From Mesostigma viride (taxonomy: Eukaryota; Streptophyta; Mesostigmatophyceae; Mesostigmatales; Mesostigmataceae), in assembly GCA_009746045.1 (NCBI GenBank), contig RPFO01000034.1:2809526-2873525 (forward strand): 64,000 nt of DNA, read 5' to 3'. The notes under the pieces are model-generated. The model searched no databases and was not told the DNA's origin. It saw only the letters and a program-made list of their open reading frames with translations. This document shows positions 9,582 to 20,094 of this stretch, piece after piece (position 1 is the stretch's first letter; each line of letters opens with the position of its first letter). Made by a program: the position numbers and the translations under genes.

Positions 9582-11890
9582 CTAGTAAAGTCGTGCGGGA
9601 CGAACGGGAGGGAGCTCACCCACCTTGTAGTCCAACCTGCAGATCACCTCCGTATGGTAACGGTAAAAGCAGCTACCCACGCACATGTGGTAAGTGCATG
9701 ATGAGCATGTAAACGAGGTCTCCTTATTACGGCTGCTCGACGGCAAGCCCATGCTCACGTCCACCTCCCGGGTGGCACGGCACACAACACAAGCCTTTGA
9801 CTTTACCGGGCCGGGAGGGACCAAAGAATGGTGCTTGAAGGAAGGTGTGGTGAACCGATCGTGGGGGCCGTGGATACCCCCACCTGCACCAGCGCCCACA
9901 GCGCGGCCCGTGTCCAATGGCACACGAGGCATGGCCCGGGGGGGGGCGCCCAGACTGCGAGCCATGCCATTGATGCCCTCAGTGGCTGGTACAAGCCCTG
10001 CATGAATACATGGAAAGGCACTTTAGCATTGTCCTTGTGTAGCTGGCTGAAAATGGTGAAGCTGTTGACATCCACCATGCCTTGGAGAAATGCCACAACT
10101 TTGGCATACCATTTGATACCTTGCACGGACTTGCAGGTAGATCCCCCCGTCAGAATCATCTTGTTCATGGCGTCCACACCTGCCTTGTTCGCGTTGTACG
10201 CCGTATGTGCCCCAGGAGCCATGAACACGATGGCAGTCCCCGTCTTAGCCTTGCGGCGACACACCGAAAGATCGTTGACCTGGCTGGTGGTGATGTAGTT
10301 CACACGCTTCTTGTCCTTGACAGCCACCACGACCGTGCCCGTGGAGGCCTGCACAATGCTCCTCCAAGTGCCCTGTTGAGATCTATCGCATATGTAAGCC
10401 AGCATTTTCCAGGGCACTCCTTGCCGGTTTCCCTGAATGGTGCCCGTGTACCCATGGCCGCACTCCTTGGTCAAAACAGCTGAAGGGATAGATGAAAACT
10501 TCCTATCCCCGACGATCTCATACCCAGGCGGAAGGCCTTGCAGCCCCTCCTTCACCAGCCACTGCACAATCCAGGAATTGAAACCTGCCTGTGCTTCTTT
10601 GTCGTATATTCTGAACTGCAGAACGTACCTAGACGCAGAATCACAAAGGCAATGTAGCTCAACGGCAAACTTGTCCGGCTTGCTGGGGTCGAACACCCGA
10701 CAAGGACACATGGAGTTTCTGATAGGGCAGCGGGACTCGTCTATGCACAGCCACCTGCCGGGGCGGAAATGCTTGCGAAAGGTGTGATTAAGTGTGCGCT
10801 CAATGTCAAGCAGCTGCCACAGCTTGCGCTCACGGCATGACTCCATGGGGCGCAGAAGAGTGGAGCGAAACCTCTGAAAGCGCTTACATTGCTCGTACGT
10901 CTGCTGTGGCATGAGCTCCCGAAGATCAGGGTAGGTGAACTCCCCCCCCATGGACTTCCCCGACCAGTAGTTGTCGATAGGGCCCGCGATGTCAACCATG
11001 CCCTGAAATCGCTGGATGTTGTGAAACACGAGCCAGTCTGCCGCCTCTGTGTCCACCCATTTTCGACACTTGATCCCTGCCCGCGCGCACGCAGCGGTGA
11101 CCTCGTGCCCAAACTCATTGGCGGCGGCTGCTTCTTGGGCGTATAGGTGCATTGGCCACAGCAGAAGGTGAATGGCGGCTGGCTGTGCGGACCACCTGCA
11201 AATACAATTGAGTGTGCAAAAGAGGGACCCGTGGGGGGAAGCACACGCCCAAAGCAAGACACACATGACCAAATGTTAAGTGCACAATAAGCCTGAGTAA
11301 AGAAAACTGGCATCCGACCGCCCTTGGTGACCGCATAACAAAACATTGGTGAACAACGTTACTTGCATAACAAAGCAACGAATGTCAAATTACCTGTTGG
11401 GAATGTCTTGGGGGCCCGACAGTTTGTCGAAGCTGTCATCAGGGATGCGATGAATCGCCGCTCGTGAAACTGAGCCATCCTCCTTCTCCCTCTGCCAAGA
11501 GTCATCAATAGAGTGCAATCCGTGGTCAGCCTCTGATGCCATCTGCTCCGGTAAGATGGGGTCAGCTGCAGCTTCCTCCGACACCAAGAGGTCCTCCACC
11601 CCCATGATCTCCTCGCCTAGGACCTCCTCCTCATCAAATGAACCAAGAATGTCGTCCACTGAGCGCCCAGCCGCTGATTCAGCCACTAGGTTGCGGCAGG
11701 CTGCCCCCCGACGCACACCAATGCCATCCCCGCTCTGCATGGGCCAAACTTGATTGCGAGCAAGCACGATCAACCGCTGCACGCAGCGATGCGTCAGGGG
11801 CATGTGGCAAATGCCGCGCAGATGGTTGGCCAGCAAGTAAAGCAGGCACCGCTTGAGGCGAAGGGCCAGGAGGAGCACCTGCGCACACAA
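9582..11890 (-). CDS. piggyBac-type transposase (DDE, family DDE_Tnp_1_7)
   Basis: Cut-and-paste DNA transposase in two exons: 11890-11394 (acceptor GTGCGCAG before it) and 11195 leftwards, joined in phase 2 (CCAACAG|GTAATT ... TTTGCAG|G). The first exon gives an acidic N-terminal region (DDILGSFDEEEVLGEE). The second carries the catalytic domain, with Asp in WLCIDESRCP, EIVGDRKFSS and YNANKAGVDAMNKM, the usual piggyBac triad. A C-terminal zinc-binding Cys/His domain follows (KACVVCR...FTCSSCTYHMCVGSCFYRYH). The catalytic and zinc parts lie in different frames, meeting near a run of eight C at about 9940-9950, so this copy needs one frameshift or has a sequencing slip. The protein is otherwise open. 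An upstream exon, possibly within the 407-bp array, may supply the start codon. Confidence 0.85.
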
Positions 11891-12009
11891 TTTGTAATAA
11901 AACGCTTCAAAGCGCTAGTTTAGTAAGTCAAGCTCCAAGTAGCCAATCAACCACCAAACACCCCAACCCCCATCCAGCCCCCACCCTTTGCAATGCACAA
12001 AATATGACT
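11891..12009. other. Spacer between transposase exon and tandem array
   Basis: Short non-coding stretch with a pyrimidine-rich minus-strand run, consistent with an intron end leading to the acceptor at 11891. Confidence 0.5.
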
Positions 12010-13345
12010 CTTTACAAGCAGTTACGCACGCACACATGCCAAGGATACACATGTATGGACAACAATACCTGCAGCGTGACTGGCAAGCGTGGGTCCGTGC
12101 CCGGATGGGCCGGCAAGTAGCGAGGCGAAACTGGGATCGCAGCTGCCTGCACGCACACACGCGCGCACGCAACGTTTGACGGATACATGGCCGCAAGTGT
12201 ACTAGGCAAGAGTGAGGACACAGTTAGCTATTGCATGCAGGCTCCACGCGTTAGTAGGTTAACTTGACATGCAAGGCTGTCACTACCCCTCGTCGTATAA
12301 CTAATCTACTCTAACAACTACTAATCCAACCAACCAACCACCCAAGGGAGCAATCAACGAGTTACTCACAGAAGAAGCGGTTACGCATGCAAGCAGCCAA
12401 GCACAATCACCCTTGGATATAGCAATTGCCCTAAACCCATGGCACAATACATGTTGGGACAAGCGTGTAGTATACCTGCATCACCGGCAAGCGTGGGTCC
12501 GTGCCCGGATGGGCCGGCAAGTAGCGAGGCGAAACTGGGATCGCAGCTGCCTGCACGCACGCACGCGCGCACGCAACGTTTGACGGATACATGGCCGCAA
12601 GTGTACTAGGCAAGAAAGAGGACAAAGTTAGCAATTGCATGCAGGCTCCACGCGTTAGTAGGTTAACTTGACATGCAAGGCTGTCACTACCACTCGTCGT
12701 ATAACTAATCTACTCTAACAACTACTAATCCAATTACCAACCAACCACCCAAGGGAGCAATCAACGAGTTACTCACAGAACAAGTGGTTACGCATGCAAG
12801 CAGCCAAGCACAATCACCCTTGGATATAGCAATGGCGGTAGACCCATGGCACAGTACATGTTGGGACAAGCGTGTAGTATACCTGCATCACCGGCAAGCG
12901 TGGGTCCGTGCCCGGATGGGCCGGCAAGTAGCGAGGCGAAACTGGGATCGCAGCTGCCTGCACGCACACACGCGCGCACGCAACGTTTGACGGATACATG
13001 GCCGCAAGTGTACTAGGCAAGAAAGAGGACAAAGTTAGCCATTGCATGCAGGCTCCACGCGTTAGTAGGTTAACTTGACATGCAAGGCTTGATGTGGTCA
13101 CTACCACGAGCCGTATAAGTAATCTACTCTAACAACTACTAATCCAACCAACCAACCACCCAAGGGAGCAATCAACGAGTTACTCACAGAAGAAGCGGTT
13201 ACGCATGCAAGCAGCCAAGCACAATCACCCTTGGATATAGCAATGGCGGTAGACCCTAACCAGACTATCTTGGGACAAGCGTGTAGTATACCTGCATCAC
13301 CGGCAAGCGTGGGTCTGTGCCCGGATGGGCCGGCAGGTCCCAGTG
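12010..13345 (-). repeat. 407-bp tandem array carrying a repeated exon-like block
   Basis: The word GGCAAGCG recurs at 12082, 12486, 12893 and 13302 (spacing 404, 407, 409). Three units carry, on the minus strand, an acceptor (GTGCGTGCAG), a 75-78-base block and a donor (CTGCAG|GTATTG or ATGCAG|GTATAC). The block is open in all frames; in one it reads AAAIPVSP...PRLPVMQ, in another GSCDPSFASLLAGPSG. The fourth, outermost unit keeps the donor half, but its 5' part is replaced by unrelated sequence with its own acceptor (TTGGTGCAG). Because the block length is a multiple of three, any number of copies could be spliced in frame. Confidence 0.8.
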
Positions 13346-13512
13346 CCTGGACATTGACCGAAACCACTGCACCAAGTAGGCAAGGTAGTAGATAATGGTT
13401 AGGCAACCAACCAAGCCAAGTGGAGTGCATTGTAAACAAGCAAACAAGTGAGCAAGCAAATATTATTGGTCGTGCACGTATTCATCAGATTAAAGTAAAA
13501 CAAGTTTCTTAC

Positions 13513-14011
13513 CTGTCGTGCAAACTGGCGGGCCAAGAGCCAGCTGGGCTCCAACATCCAGCAGGGCTACATGATCAGGTTGGCCAGCTTCGGTACGGCG
13601 GGTTCGAGGAATTCTTGTTTTGTATGACGTGAGTGAGGCAAAGTCCACCGAATGCAGCGGATGCAACCACGCCTCTAGCCTTTCAGCATTAATCGTCATC
13701 AACATGCCAACAGCCGCCAGGCGAACTTGCCATGTGCAAGATCTAATCTGCTTCCCCGGCGTGAAGCTTGTTATCTCCCCTACGAGGATAGCCTGCTGCG
13801 CAGTACAGGCGAGCTCCCGTCCGTCTGCTATGCGCTTGTTTGTCTCATCCAGGCCGAGTGCGTTTATCGATGGCCAGTTTACTAGATACCCGACTAATTT
13901 GTGCCCTGGATGGTCGGGGCACACAAACGAACTATTATTCCGCTTTCTCATATCACTAACTAGGCCTGCAACGAAGAGCAAACTAACGAAAAGGATTACT
14001 ATCTTAGACAT
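13513..14011 (-). CDS. Unrecognised ORF with hydrophobic N-terminus
   Basis: Starts MSKIVILFVSLLFVAGLVSD (a signal-peptide-like hydrophobic start), then CPDHPGHKLVGYLVNW and ordinary composition to GPPVCTT. At 13513/13512 there is a good donor (ACGACAG|GTAAGAAA) in phase 1; without splicing the frame closes at 13490. Its first codons overlap the end of the ORF upstream on the same strand. The downstream array exons are open in the phase this donor requires. No family recognised; it may be host or element-derived. Confidence 0.4.
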
Positions 14012-14616
14012 CCTCGCACAAGCGGAGCCCTACACAGTCTGTCTAATGCCTGCTGCACCGCCCGGTCTTCAGTTGAAATGAACCCGGTGTAAGAGGTCCC
14101 GTCCTCCGCGGGCCACCTCTTCTTCTTGAGGACCGTCTCAACCACAGTTGGCAGCGGCACTGCCTGGCCGGGCGAGGTCTTACCCCACTGGGTCAGGTTC
14201 ACTATCCACCTGCGCGAATGAAACCTAAACTCCTTGCTAGTCCTAGCTACAATCGCTCTGTCCCTCGACCAAGCAGGACCCCAGGCGATGAGGGTGTCTT
14301 CGTCTAACACGCCTGCCAAAAATCCTGAACTGAAGCCGAGGCTCACAGCCCATGTATCAAGGGCGGCGTACAGGTCCTCAAGAGTGCAAACACTAGACGC
14401 AAGGATTTCCTCGGCAGTCGACATTCTCAGCTGGCTGCCTCTTTCACATCGATAGCGAGACGTGCGCATGCGATGGAAAGCCGCCTCCTTTGCAGTCGAC
14501 GTTGCTAGCATTTGCCTGCATCTGCACCCTTGTTGGCATTCGGCGGTCCGATTGAAAGCCCAAGAAAGTCCAAAAAAGCACCTTTTTCCATGGGGTGGCC
14601 ACGGAGCATCTGACAT
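13999..14616 (-). CDS. Unrecognised 205-residue ORF
   Basis: An open frame from ATG to stop with normal amino-acid mix: EEILASSVCTLEDLYAALDT, FRFHSRRWIVNLTQWGKTSP and a basic VLKKKRW stretch, ending CRAPLVRGCLR. It overlaps the start of the next minus-strand ORF by 13 bases, an arrangement more typical of compact elements than of the intron-rich host genes nearby. No domain recognised. Chance is possible but the length and composition argue for real or recently real coding. Confidence 0.4.
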   Translation of the reverse strand: MSDAPWPPHGKRCFFGLSWAFNRTAECQQGCRCRQMLATSTAKEAAFHRMRTSRYRCERGSQLRMSTAEEILASSVCTLEDLYAALDTWAVSLGFSSGFLAGVLDEDTLIAWGPAWSRDRAIVARTSKEFRFHSRRWIVNLTQWGKTSPGQAVPLPTVVETVLKKKRWPAEDGTSYTGFISTEDRAVQQALDRLCRAPLVRGCLR

Positions 14617-14930
14617 GGGGTGGCCGTGAAAATTAGATATTCTTTTAGGCCTTGAAGTCAGCTTTCATCCTATCCAATAAAAAGCGCATTCTGACAATTA
14701 GTTCAATAGTAACCACCAATAGAGTAACCATGCCTCCATTACGGGCCACGCCCGTAATACGGGCCACGCCCGGAATTACAGACGGAGTGTTAAGATCATG
14801 AGCCCCTGGATTTTGAAATTTCAGGTTTAAGATCGCAGGGCTGGTTTTGGGCAAAAAGATCTTAAAGTTGGTACAAAAAGCTGCCAAGTTCCGGCCATGC
14901 AGTGCCCAGTACTAATTTTACCTAACTGAG
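14617..14930. mobile_element. Short repeat related (inverted) to the 8.0-kb element
   Basis: Contains palindromes at 14738-14758 and, partly overlapping, about 14755-14776. They are followed by ACAGACGGAGTGTTAAGATCAT and CCCCTGGATTT, the reverse complement of words found at about 7770-8060 in similar order. This is a second, shorter copy of that element in the opposite orientation. Confidence 0.55.
14738..14776. repeat. Two overlapping 'ATTACGGGC' palindromes
   Basis: The first has arms ATTACGGGC and GCCCGTAAT around CAC; the second, partly overlapping, is a degenerate copy ending CCCGGAATTA. Confidence 0.85.
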
Positions 14931-14933
14931 TCC

Positions 14934-17133
14934 ATGGGCGACATCGAGTTATTCGGTGCGGACAACACACGATCTACAGTACTACATCTGGACCCGGTTG
15001 AATTTGGATGGGTCTCAACCAAGGGGGACATCAGAACCAGCAAATGTGTCTTTGAGTACACCGCAGATTGGGGTTATGATATCAGTCTCGTTGCATACGT
15101 ACCATCAGCCCCATCCGGGCCGAGCCCGCTGGGGAATACATTGGCCGGGCTACACTTGGGTTAAGATGATTACCCTGGCGGTGGACCACCCTCTCGTGGA
15201 CCGCAGGGCCACTGATGTACAACATCTTCTGATGCATAGGGCGATAGGGGTCTGCGCTACGCTCCACGAGCGTTTTGGTCATGATGCATCATGCCTGTGC
15301 ACGCACCCTAGTGAAACCATTGAGCACAGGTTCCTTTTCTGTAATCTCCCAGGGGTTTGGACGTGGCTCACAGTGTACAGCCTTACTCAATACGCAATCG
15401 CCGTACGGGGCCCATGGGTATGGTGTATAGTACGCCCATACGGGGTATAATACGCAAATCATACGGGGACTCTTGAAAATGCTGTTTTTTGCATGGTTCA
15501 GGGGGTTCTTCAACATTCTGACCAATCAGGCATGTTTTTTTTGTGTTCTTGCAACACCACTTGCCTTTATTTAACACATCATCACATAATATTGCCGTTG
15601 CCGTCGCTGCATGCCTACAAATACAAGCATTGTACATCTGTTGTTATTAATAATGTCTGTAAATAGCACACGGTCAGTCGGCCAACTTGCCAAAAGTAAT
15701 ATAAAGACATTGTGCCAGAAACAGACATCTTGCCTACTCGTGGCAGGCCACCATGCAATATTGATCTACATGAAGCAAGAATCCATACGGGCTGCCAACA
15801 ATGTGGCTAGCGTGCAGGATACCATGCATGCCAGCAACCCGACCCAGCTTCCCTAAACCATTAACACATATGGTACGGTGGCTGGCTAGCAGCAGCCTGC
15901 ATGGCTAAATCAGGCATTTATGTGCATCGCGAGTCACACCAAATACCCCGCAGCCTGCGACGTAATGCCTCCGGCGGCCTCTTGCACTCGCTCAGACGCT
16001 CACTCTTGCCTCCTTCGCGTACGTAGCGCCCATGATATGGCGGGTGCTAGCCTTGCTCGGGTGGTAGAACCCGAGAATTTTGCATCCAAAAGTGTGCACG
16101 TCACTTAGCTTGTAGTTACCTGTCGGCAGCCCTTTCTTGTTGAGAGTCTGTTCTTTCACGATGTGTGTCCAGACAGTGACTCGAATACGGCCTGCATCTC
16201 GTCGGCCCAGTCATCATCGTGTTCCATAGACCCACACCTGGCATCACCGTCGCTAGCCATGCATGGTGCCTGGATGTCAATTGTGCTACGATTAAATGTT
16301 AGGTGCCAGATGCGCGCCCTTGTTGGCAGACAACATAACTTCGTCACCTAATTTCCTCGTCCTTCGTCTCCTAGACCCTAGTCCGACACGCAGCAATCTG
16401 CAGCAATGCACGTACAGTCGTACATGCACGGCCAGCTTGGCACCTGCATGTCGTTTATTTGTCGTGGAGTTCCAGGTCGCCTAGATACAGTCTAGTTCCG
16501 GCTCCACGTGCCGTCCAAAATGATGCCAAAAGCTACTTCGAACGCGGTTCATACGCAAAAAATACGCAATACGCAAAAAATACGCAAAAAATACGCAGTG
16601 CGTATTTTTTTCCCATTTTCATACGGAAATCTTGCGTATGGCGTATAATACGCGCCATACGGCGTATTATACGCCGTATGGCTGTTCACTGGTGGCTCAT
16701 TAACATCTGGGCCGCATGGACGGCATCGCCACCCAATCTCCCAATTAGCGTGCGTACCATCATTTTCGGTATTGCTGGCACACCAGGGACCGAGCTTTCA
16801 GATTCCCAAGCAGAATGGATATGGCTACGCACCACTATGCTATACGCGATCTGGACCATACGCAACGAGACAGTCTTTAATGTCCGCGAGGAGTATACCC
16901 GCGGCGGCGTAGTCCGGCGCTTTATATACCTATGGAATGCGGCTATGCGCCGCTACTGGCTGTTGGCTCAGGAACAACACAGGGTGTGGGACCCAGGGCC
17001 CAATAACGACAAGCCCAGCCCGCTCCAGCTTTTTCATGATCTACTGGGCCGTAATCAGGTATTCACCATTATGCCTCACGGCGACATGACTCAGGTCCAC
17101 TGGCTTCCCTGGTCTAATAACGCGCCCTATTAG
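14934..17133 (+). mobile_element. LINE C-terminal fragment (reverse-transcriptase zinc-binding region), interrupted
   Basis: From about 15.1 kb the plus strand reads GIHWPGYTW...RATDVQHLLMHRAIGVC and CLCTHPSETIEHRFLFCNLP, the Cys/His cluster that follows the reverse transcriptase in many LINEs (zf-RVT type), then VWTWLTVYS. The frame is broken by an insertion at about 15.40-16.68 kb. It resumes as WWLINIWAAWTASPPNLPIS...LYAIWTIRNETVF, the conserved 'W..RN' tail of these proteins, to a stop at 17133. The reverse transcriptase itself is absent, so this is a 5'-truncated copy. A frame change lies near 15.1 kb. Confidence 0.7.
15400..16683. mobile_element. Palindrome-ended insertion inside the LINE
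   Basis: About 1.28 kb with ends rich in 'CCATACGG', 'GTATAATACGC' and 'TACGC' words. The left end (15402-15465) and the reverse complement of the right end (about 16620-16683) align imperfectly, and a 29-base palindrome with arms GCCATACGGCGTAT lies at 16654-16682. TACGCAAAAAA units repeat at 16551-16600. No coding region for a transposase is recognised, so it is probably a non-autonomous inverted-repeat DNA element. I could not define a clear target duplication. Confidence 0.5.
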
Positions 17134-17339
17134 CCTTTCACCTGTCACCTCCACACGTGTGTGTGGCCACCTTTAATTAGGATTCGCTGATACTCATTTC
17201 CCCTCTCACCTCTTTGGGCCATAATTGGCTAATAAAATATACCCATTTCCCCGAAAAGTTATTCGGTGCGGATACCGCCGGTGGTGGAAACTGAATGCAT
17301 CCCCTGCGGTGGCAGATGACAACACAGTTCCTCTGCGGG
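17134..17339. other. Spacer between LINE fragment and next ORF
   Basis: Possible LINE 3' sequence. At 17255-17271 it shares GTTATTCGGTGCGGA with 14944-14959, suggesting that the following ORF and the LINE fragment derive from related elements. Confidence 0.35.
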
Positions 17340-18539
17340 CGACTCTGGGGTTGGTGAGCGCGGCGCGATGGGTCCAACAGCTCCCAGCAGCTCGCCTCCC
17401 TGACGGCAGCTGAGCCGGCTCGGGGACAGGTTGCTGGTGCGTTGCCTGCGCTGGCGGGTGGAGTCAACGCTCCCAGCGCGGCCGCCGTGGCTAGTACCCC
17501 CCAGCTGGTCGAGCTTTTCCAGCAGCAGTCACATAATATGCTGCAAGAGATGTTGCGACAGCAGTCACTTTTGGTGCCCCGCCATCTCCTCGGAGCCCAG
17601 CAAGCACCGTCAGCCGTTACTCCCGTTGCTGCGACCATAATAGTGCCTCGGTCGATTCCGCCCGCTCCTGTCCTGCAGCCCCGGCGTTTCACGAATGTAA
17701 CCACAGTTCTACGTCGTACGCAGGCTGCCACCATTGCTCGCGTGCGAGTCATGTGCGCCGATGCTGGGCCTGCCCCCCAGGGTTTCGTGTGGGCCCGTAT
17801 GAGGGTGCGTCCCACATTAGACGTTCAGGTGGAGCAACCGGTACCGGAGGGCATGGCGTTACTGGAGCTTGACGTCGATGTGCCGCTGGATGTGCCCGTT
17901 GCGGAGCGCCGCCGCATTGTGGCCCCAACCCACGTGATCGACGGGATCATGTACGATCTCGCGGGGGACACCCTGGGTGGCGCCCACCATGCAGGTGTTG
18001 CACATCTGCGGTTCCACGCGGATCAGCCGGTGGAGTTTTATCGGCACGTGCTCCCGCCAGAGATGTTCTCCGCCGTACAGTTCACGGACCCATCCATGGG
18101 GTGCCCGGTCTGTTCCATTGCATTGTTGTTGTTGTTGTTGTTGTGTCCCACGCCGCACATGATGGGCAGCTGTTCAGTCGACCAGGCCTTGGCATCCTTT
18201 GTCGGGACCCATCACTGCGGTATCGTTTGGACAGGAGGTTCGGTGTCGCTCACCCGACACACGTTCCTCGCCGCCTTCCTGAGCGTTTTCCCACTGGAGG
18301 CGCTGCGGGATGTCAACCTGGCCAAACGCCATGATGCACGCGCCGGCGAGCGGCAACTCACCTTCCAGCACGCTCTAGTTCAGGCCAATGGCCCGTGCCT
18401 CTTCCCGAGCCGGCTGAGGCCGCGCCGGCTGAGCGTGTCCACCGGGGCGTCAACGCCCGGCCGCACCTGTGCGCGGGCAAGGCCGTGGGGGCCCACTCGT
18501 GGGGGTCACCGCCCGAGCCCTTACCGCCCGGCGCCGTAA
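17340..18539 (+). CDS. Unrecognised Pro/Ala-rich ORF, probably transposon-derived
   Basis: Open on the plus strand to a stop at 18537-18539 with no clear ATG. It reads QQLASLTAAEPARGQ, then LVELFQQQSHNMLQEMLRQQ (helical, Gln-rich), a Val/Arg-rich middle (RVRVMCADAGPAPQGFVWAR), and RIVAPTHVIDGIMYDLAGDT. At 18121-18165 a (TTG)n CCCACGCCGCACATG cassette of the type seen at 7.5-7.9 kb lies in the frame and encodes a Leu run. The neighbouring LINE debris suggests an element ORF (for example a LINE ORF1), but no domain is recognised. A host exon is the alternative. Confidence 0.4.
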
Positions 18540-19560
18540 ATCATCGCCAACCGATGGTGACTTGGCTCGTTGCGCGCCCTGGAAGGCAACAAGCGACCAT
18601 GGATGTTTGCAGTCATTTTTAAGTCCCGGCTACAGGAGTAGCCTCCTCTTTTGTTGGGGGGGGGAGGTGTGTTGCACAAATGCGACATGTAATTTGTGTG
18701 TGGTATTATTATAAATTTGTGCGGACCTGTGTGTATTAAATTATCCGGGCGTCCCGGTCGATCGGCGCCGACCGTAATCCCGTCCGGCGCCAGTGCCGCG
18801 CGGGCCAGAGTATAGTTGGCAGCCGAGGCAATCCGTGTGGAAGTAAGTGTAGAAGTTTTGCTGACGAACTTGGCCTTTGCGCTGTAGGCGGACCTAGCAC
18901 CTGAACGGGACCGCCAAGTGGCACTGCACACACGTTATGATGGTACCTACGGACATTTGGATATTTTTCAGGAGAGTCCTAGCCATGCTGGTCTTAATGT
19001 GTTCTAGACGGTTCGAGAAGCCCGTCCCCACGGGCCTGACGTCATGCCTGGTTGGCAGCGCCAGGCGCAGCCACTGCAACGGGGACGAAGGGACAAAATA
19101 GGCAAGGCACGAGCTATGCCAGCAATCCGGACCTTGTATTGTAATTTACCACGTTGCTCTACAGATTTGCTACCACTTAATCCTGGAGTGTAATTCTCCT
19201 GTGGGCTCGCGTGCGAATCCCTCGCCTACTGAGTGTAAGTCTTCCCGTATTGAGTGTTTTAATCTGTGTGGTAACATTGTAATATACGAAACCGGTTTTC
19301 TGGGTTTGAGCATATTCGTATTGTGTGACAAGTATTCTTAAGCCAGTAAAGCCACCGTCGTGCGCTGTGACGCATAGGAAGCTAAAGGTCTTTCGCATTC
19401 ATTCTCAATCATTAAGGCGCTATTTTTGATAGCCACACGTGTCAAAGTGGTCAAGGGCAGAATGCAGGCATGGTCGACTAGTGTGTGCAGACACGTGTGT
19501 AGTACTCCTACACACAGATCTCGAGTGATTTATCTAGTACCAAATCCGAAAGGCTTGCAT
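18540..19560. other. Non-coding region
   Basis: No gene recognised. A GTGCGAATCCC stretch at 19210-19220, preceded by GCTCGC, faintly resembles a tRNA B box, so element fragments are possible. Confidence 0.4.
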
Positions 19561-19599
19561 CACTCCCCGGACAGGAGAACTTTTGCGGATGACTGTAGG

Positions 19600-19700
19600 T
19601 GTAAGTTGGCGATGCCATGGTAACCGGAGACGTCCATCCTATAGTCAGCAAAATTGGTGCGAGAGGTCCCCAGTTCGATTCCGGTCGGATTCATTTGCAG
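19600..19700 (+). repeat. tRNA-like (SINE-type) head
   Basis: CCCCAGTTCGATTCCGG at about 19665-19685 matches the B-box consensus GWTCRANNC, with a TATAGTCAGC stretch about 30 bases upstream where part of a tRNA-like arm would be. The acceptor stems do not pair, so this is not a functional tRNA. A tRNA-derived SINE fragment is my best guess. Confidence 0.3.
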
Positions 19701-20094
19701 ATCGCGTTTTTCCGCGTTTTCCGCGGCCCGGCACTGAAAGCAAATGGTTTTCACCTTTGCGGAGTGCCTGATCAGAATAACACAGCTTGAGCGCGGCATT
19801 CTGGATGCAGACTGCGATAGTTAGCAGTTGATTTTCAGATCGATGATCGATTTGGTAGCTCTGGTGATTGGGGAGTAATTAATGTATTATAACTTCCCAT
19901 TCACAAGCCGGCGATTGCAGGAATGGTGCGCGTGTATGATAAATCGGGTTGCAAATTCTTCCAGAATAGTCCTTATGACAGTTAGATACAAATTTTGAAT
20001 ATAACCTGAACGCCTCATGCGCCAGAGTAGAGCGTGACCCCACAGCAAAGGCATATGTATACAAAAATTGAAAGAATAAATGAACAAATGAATA

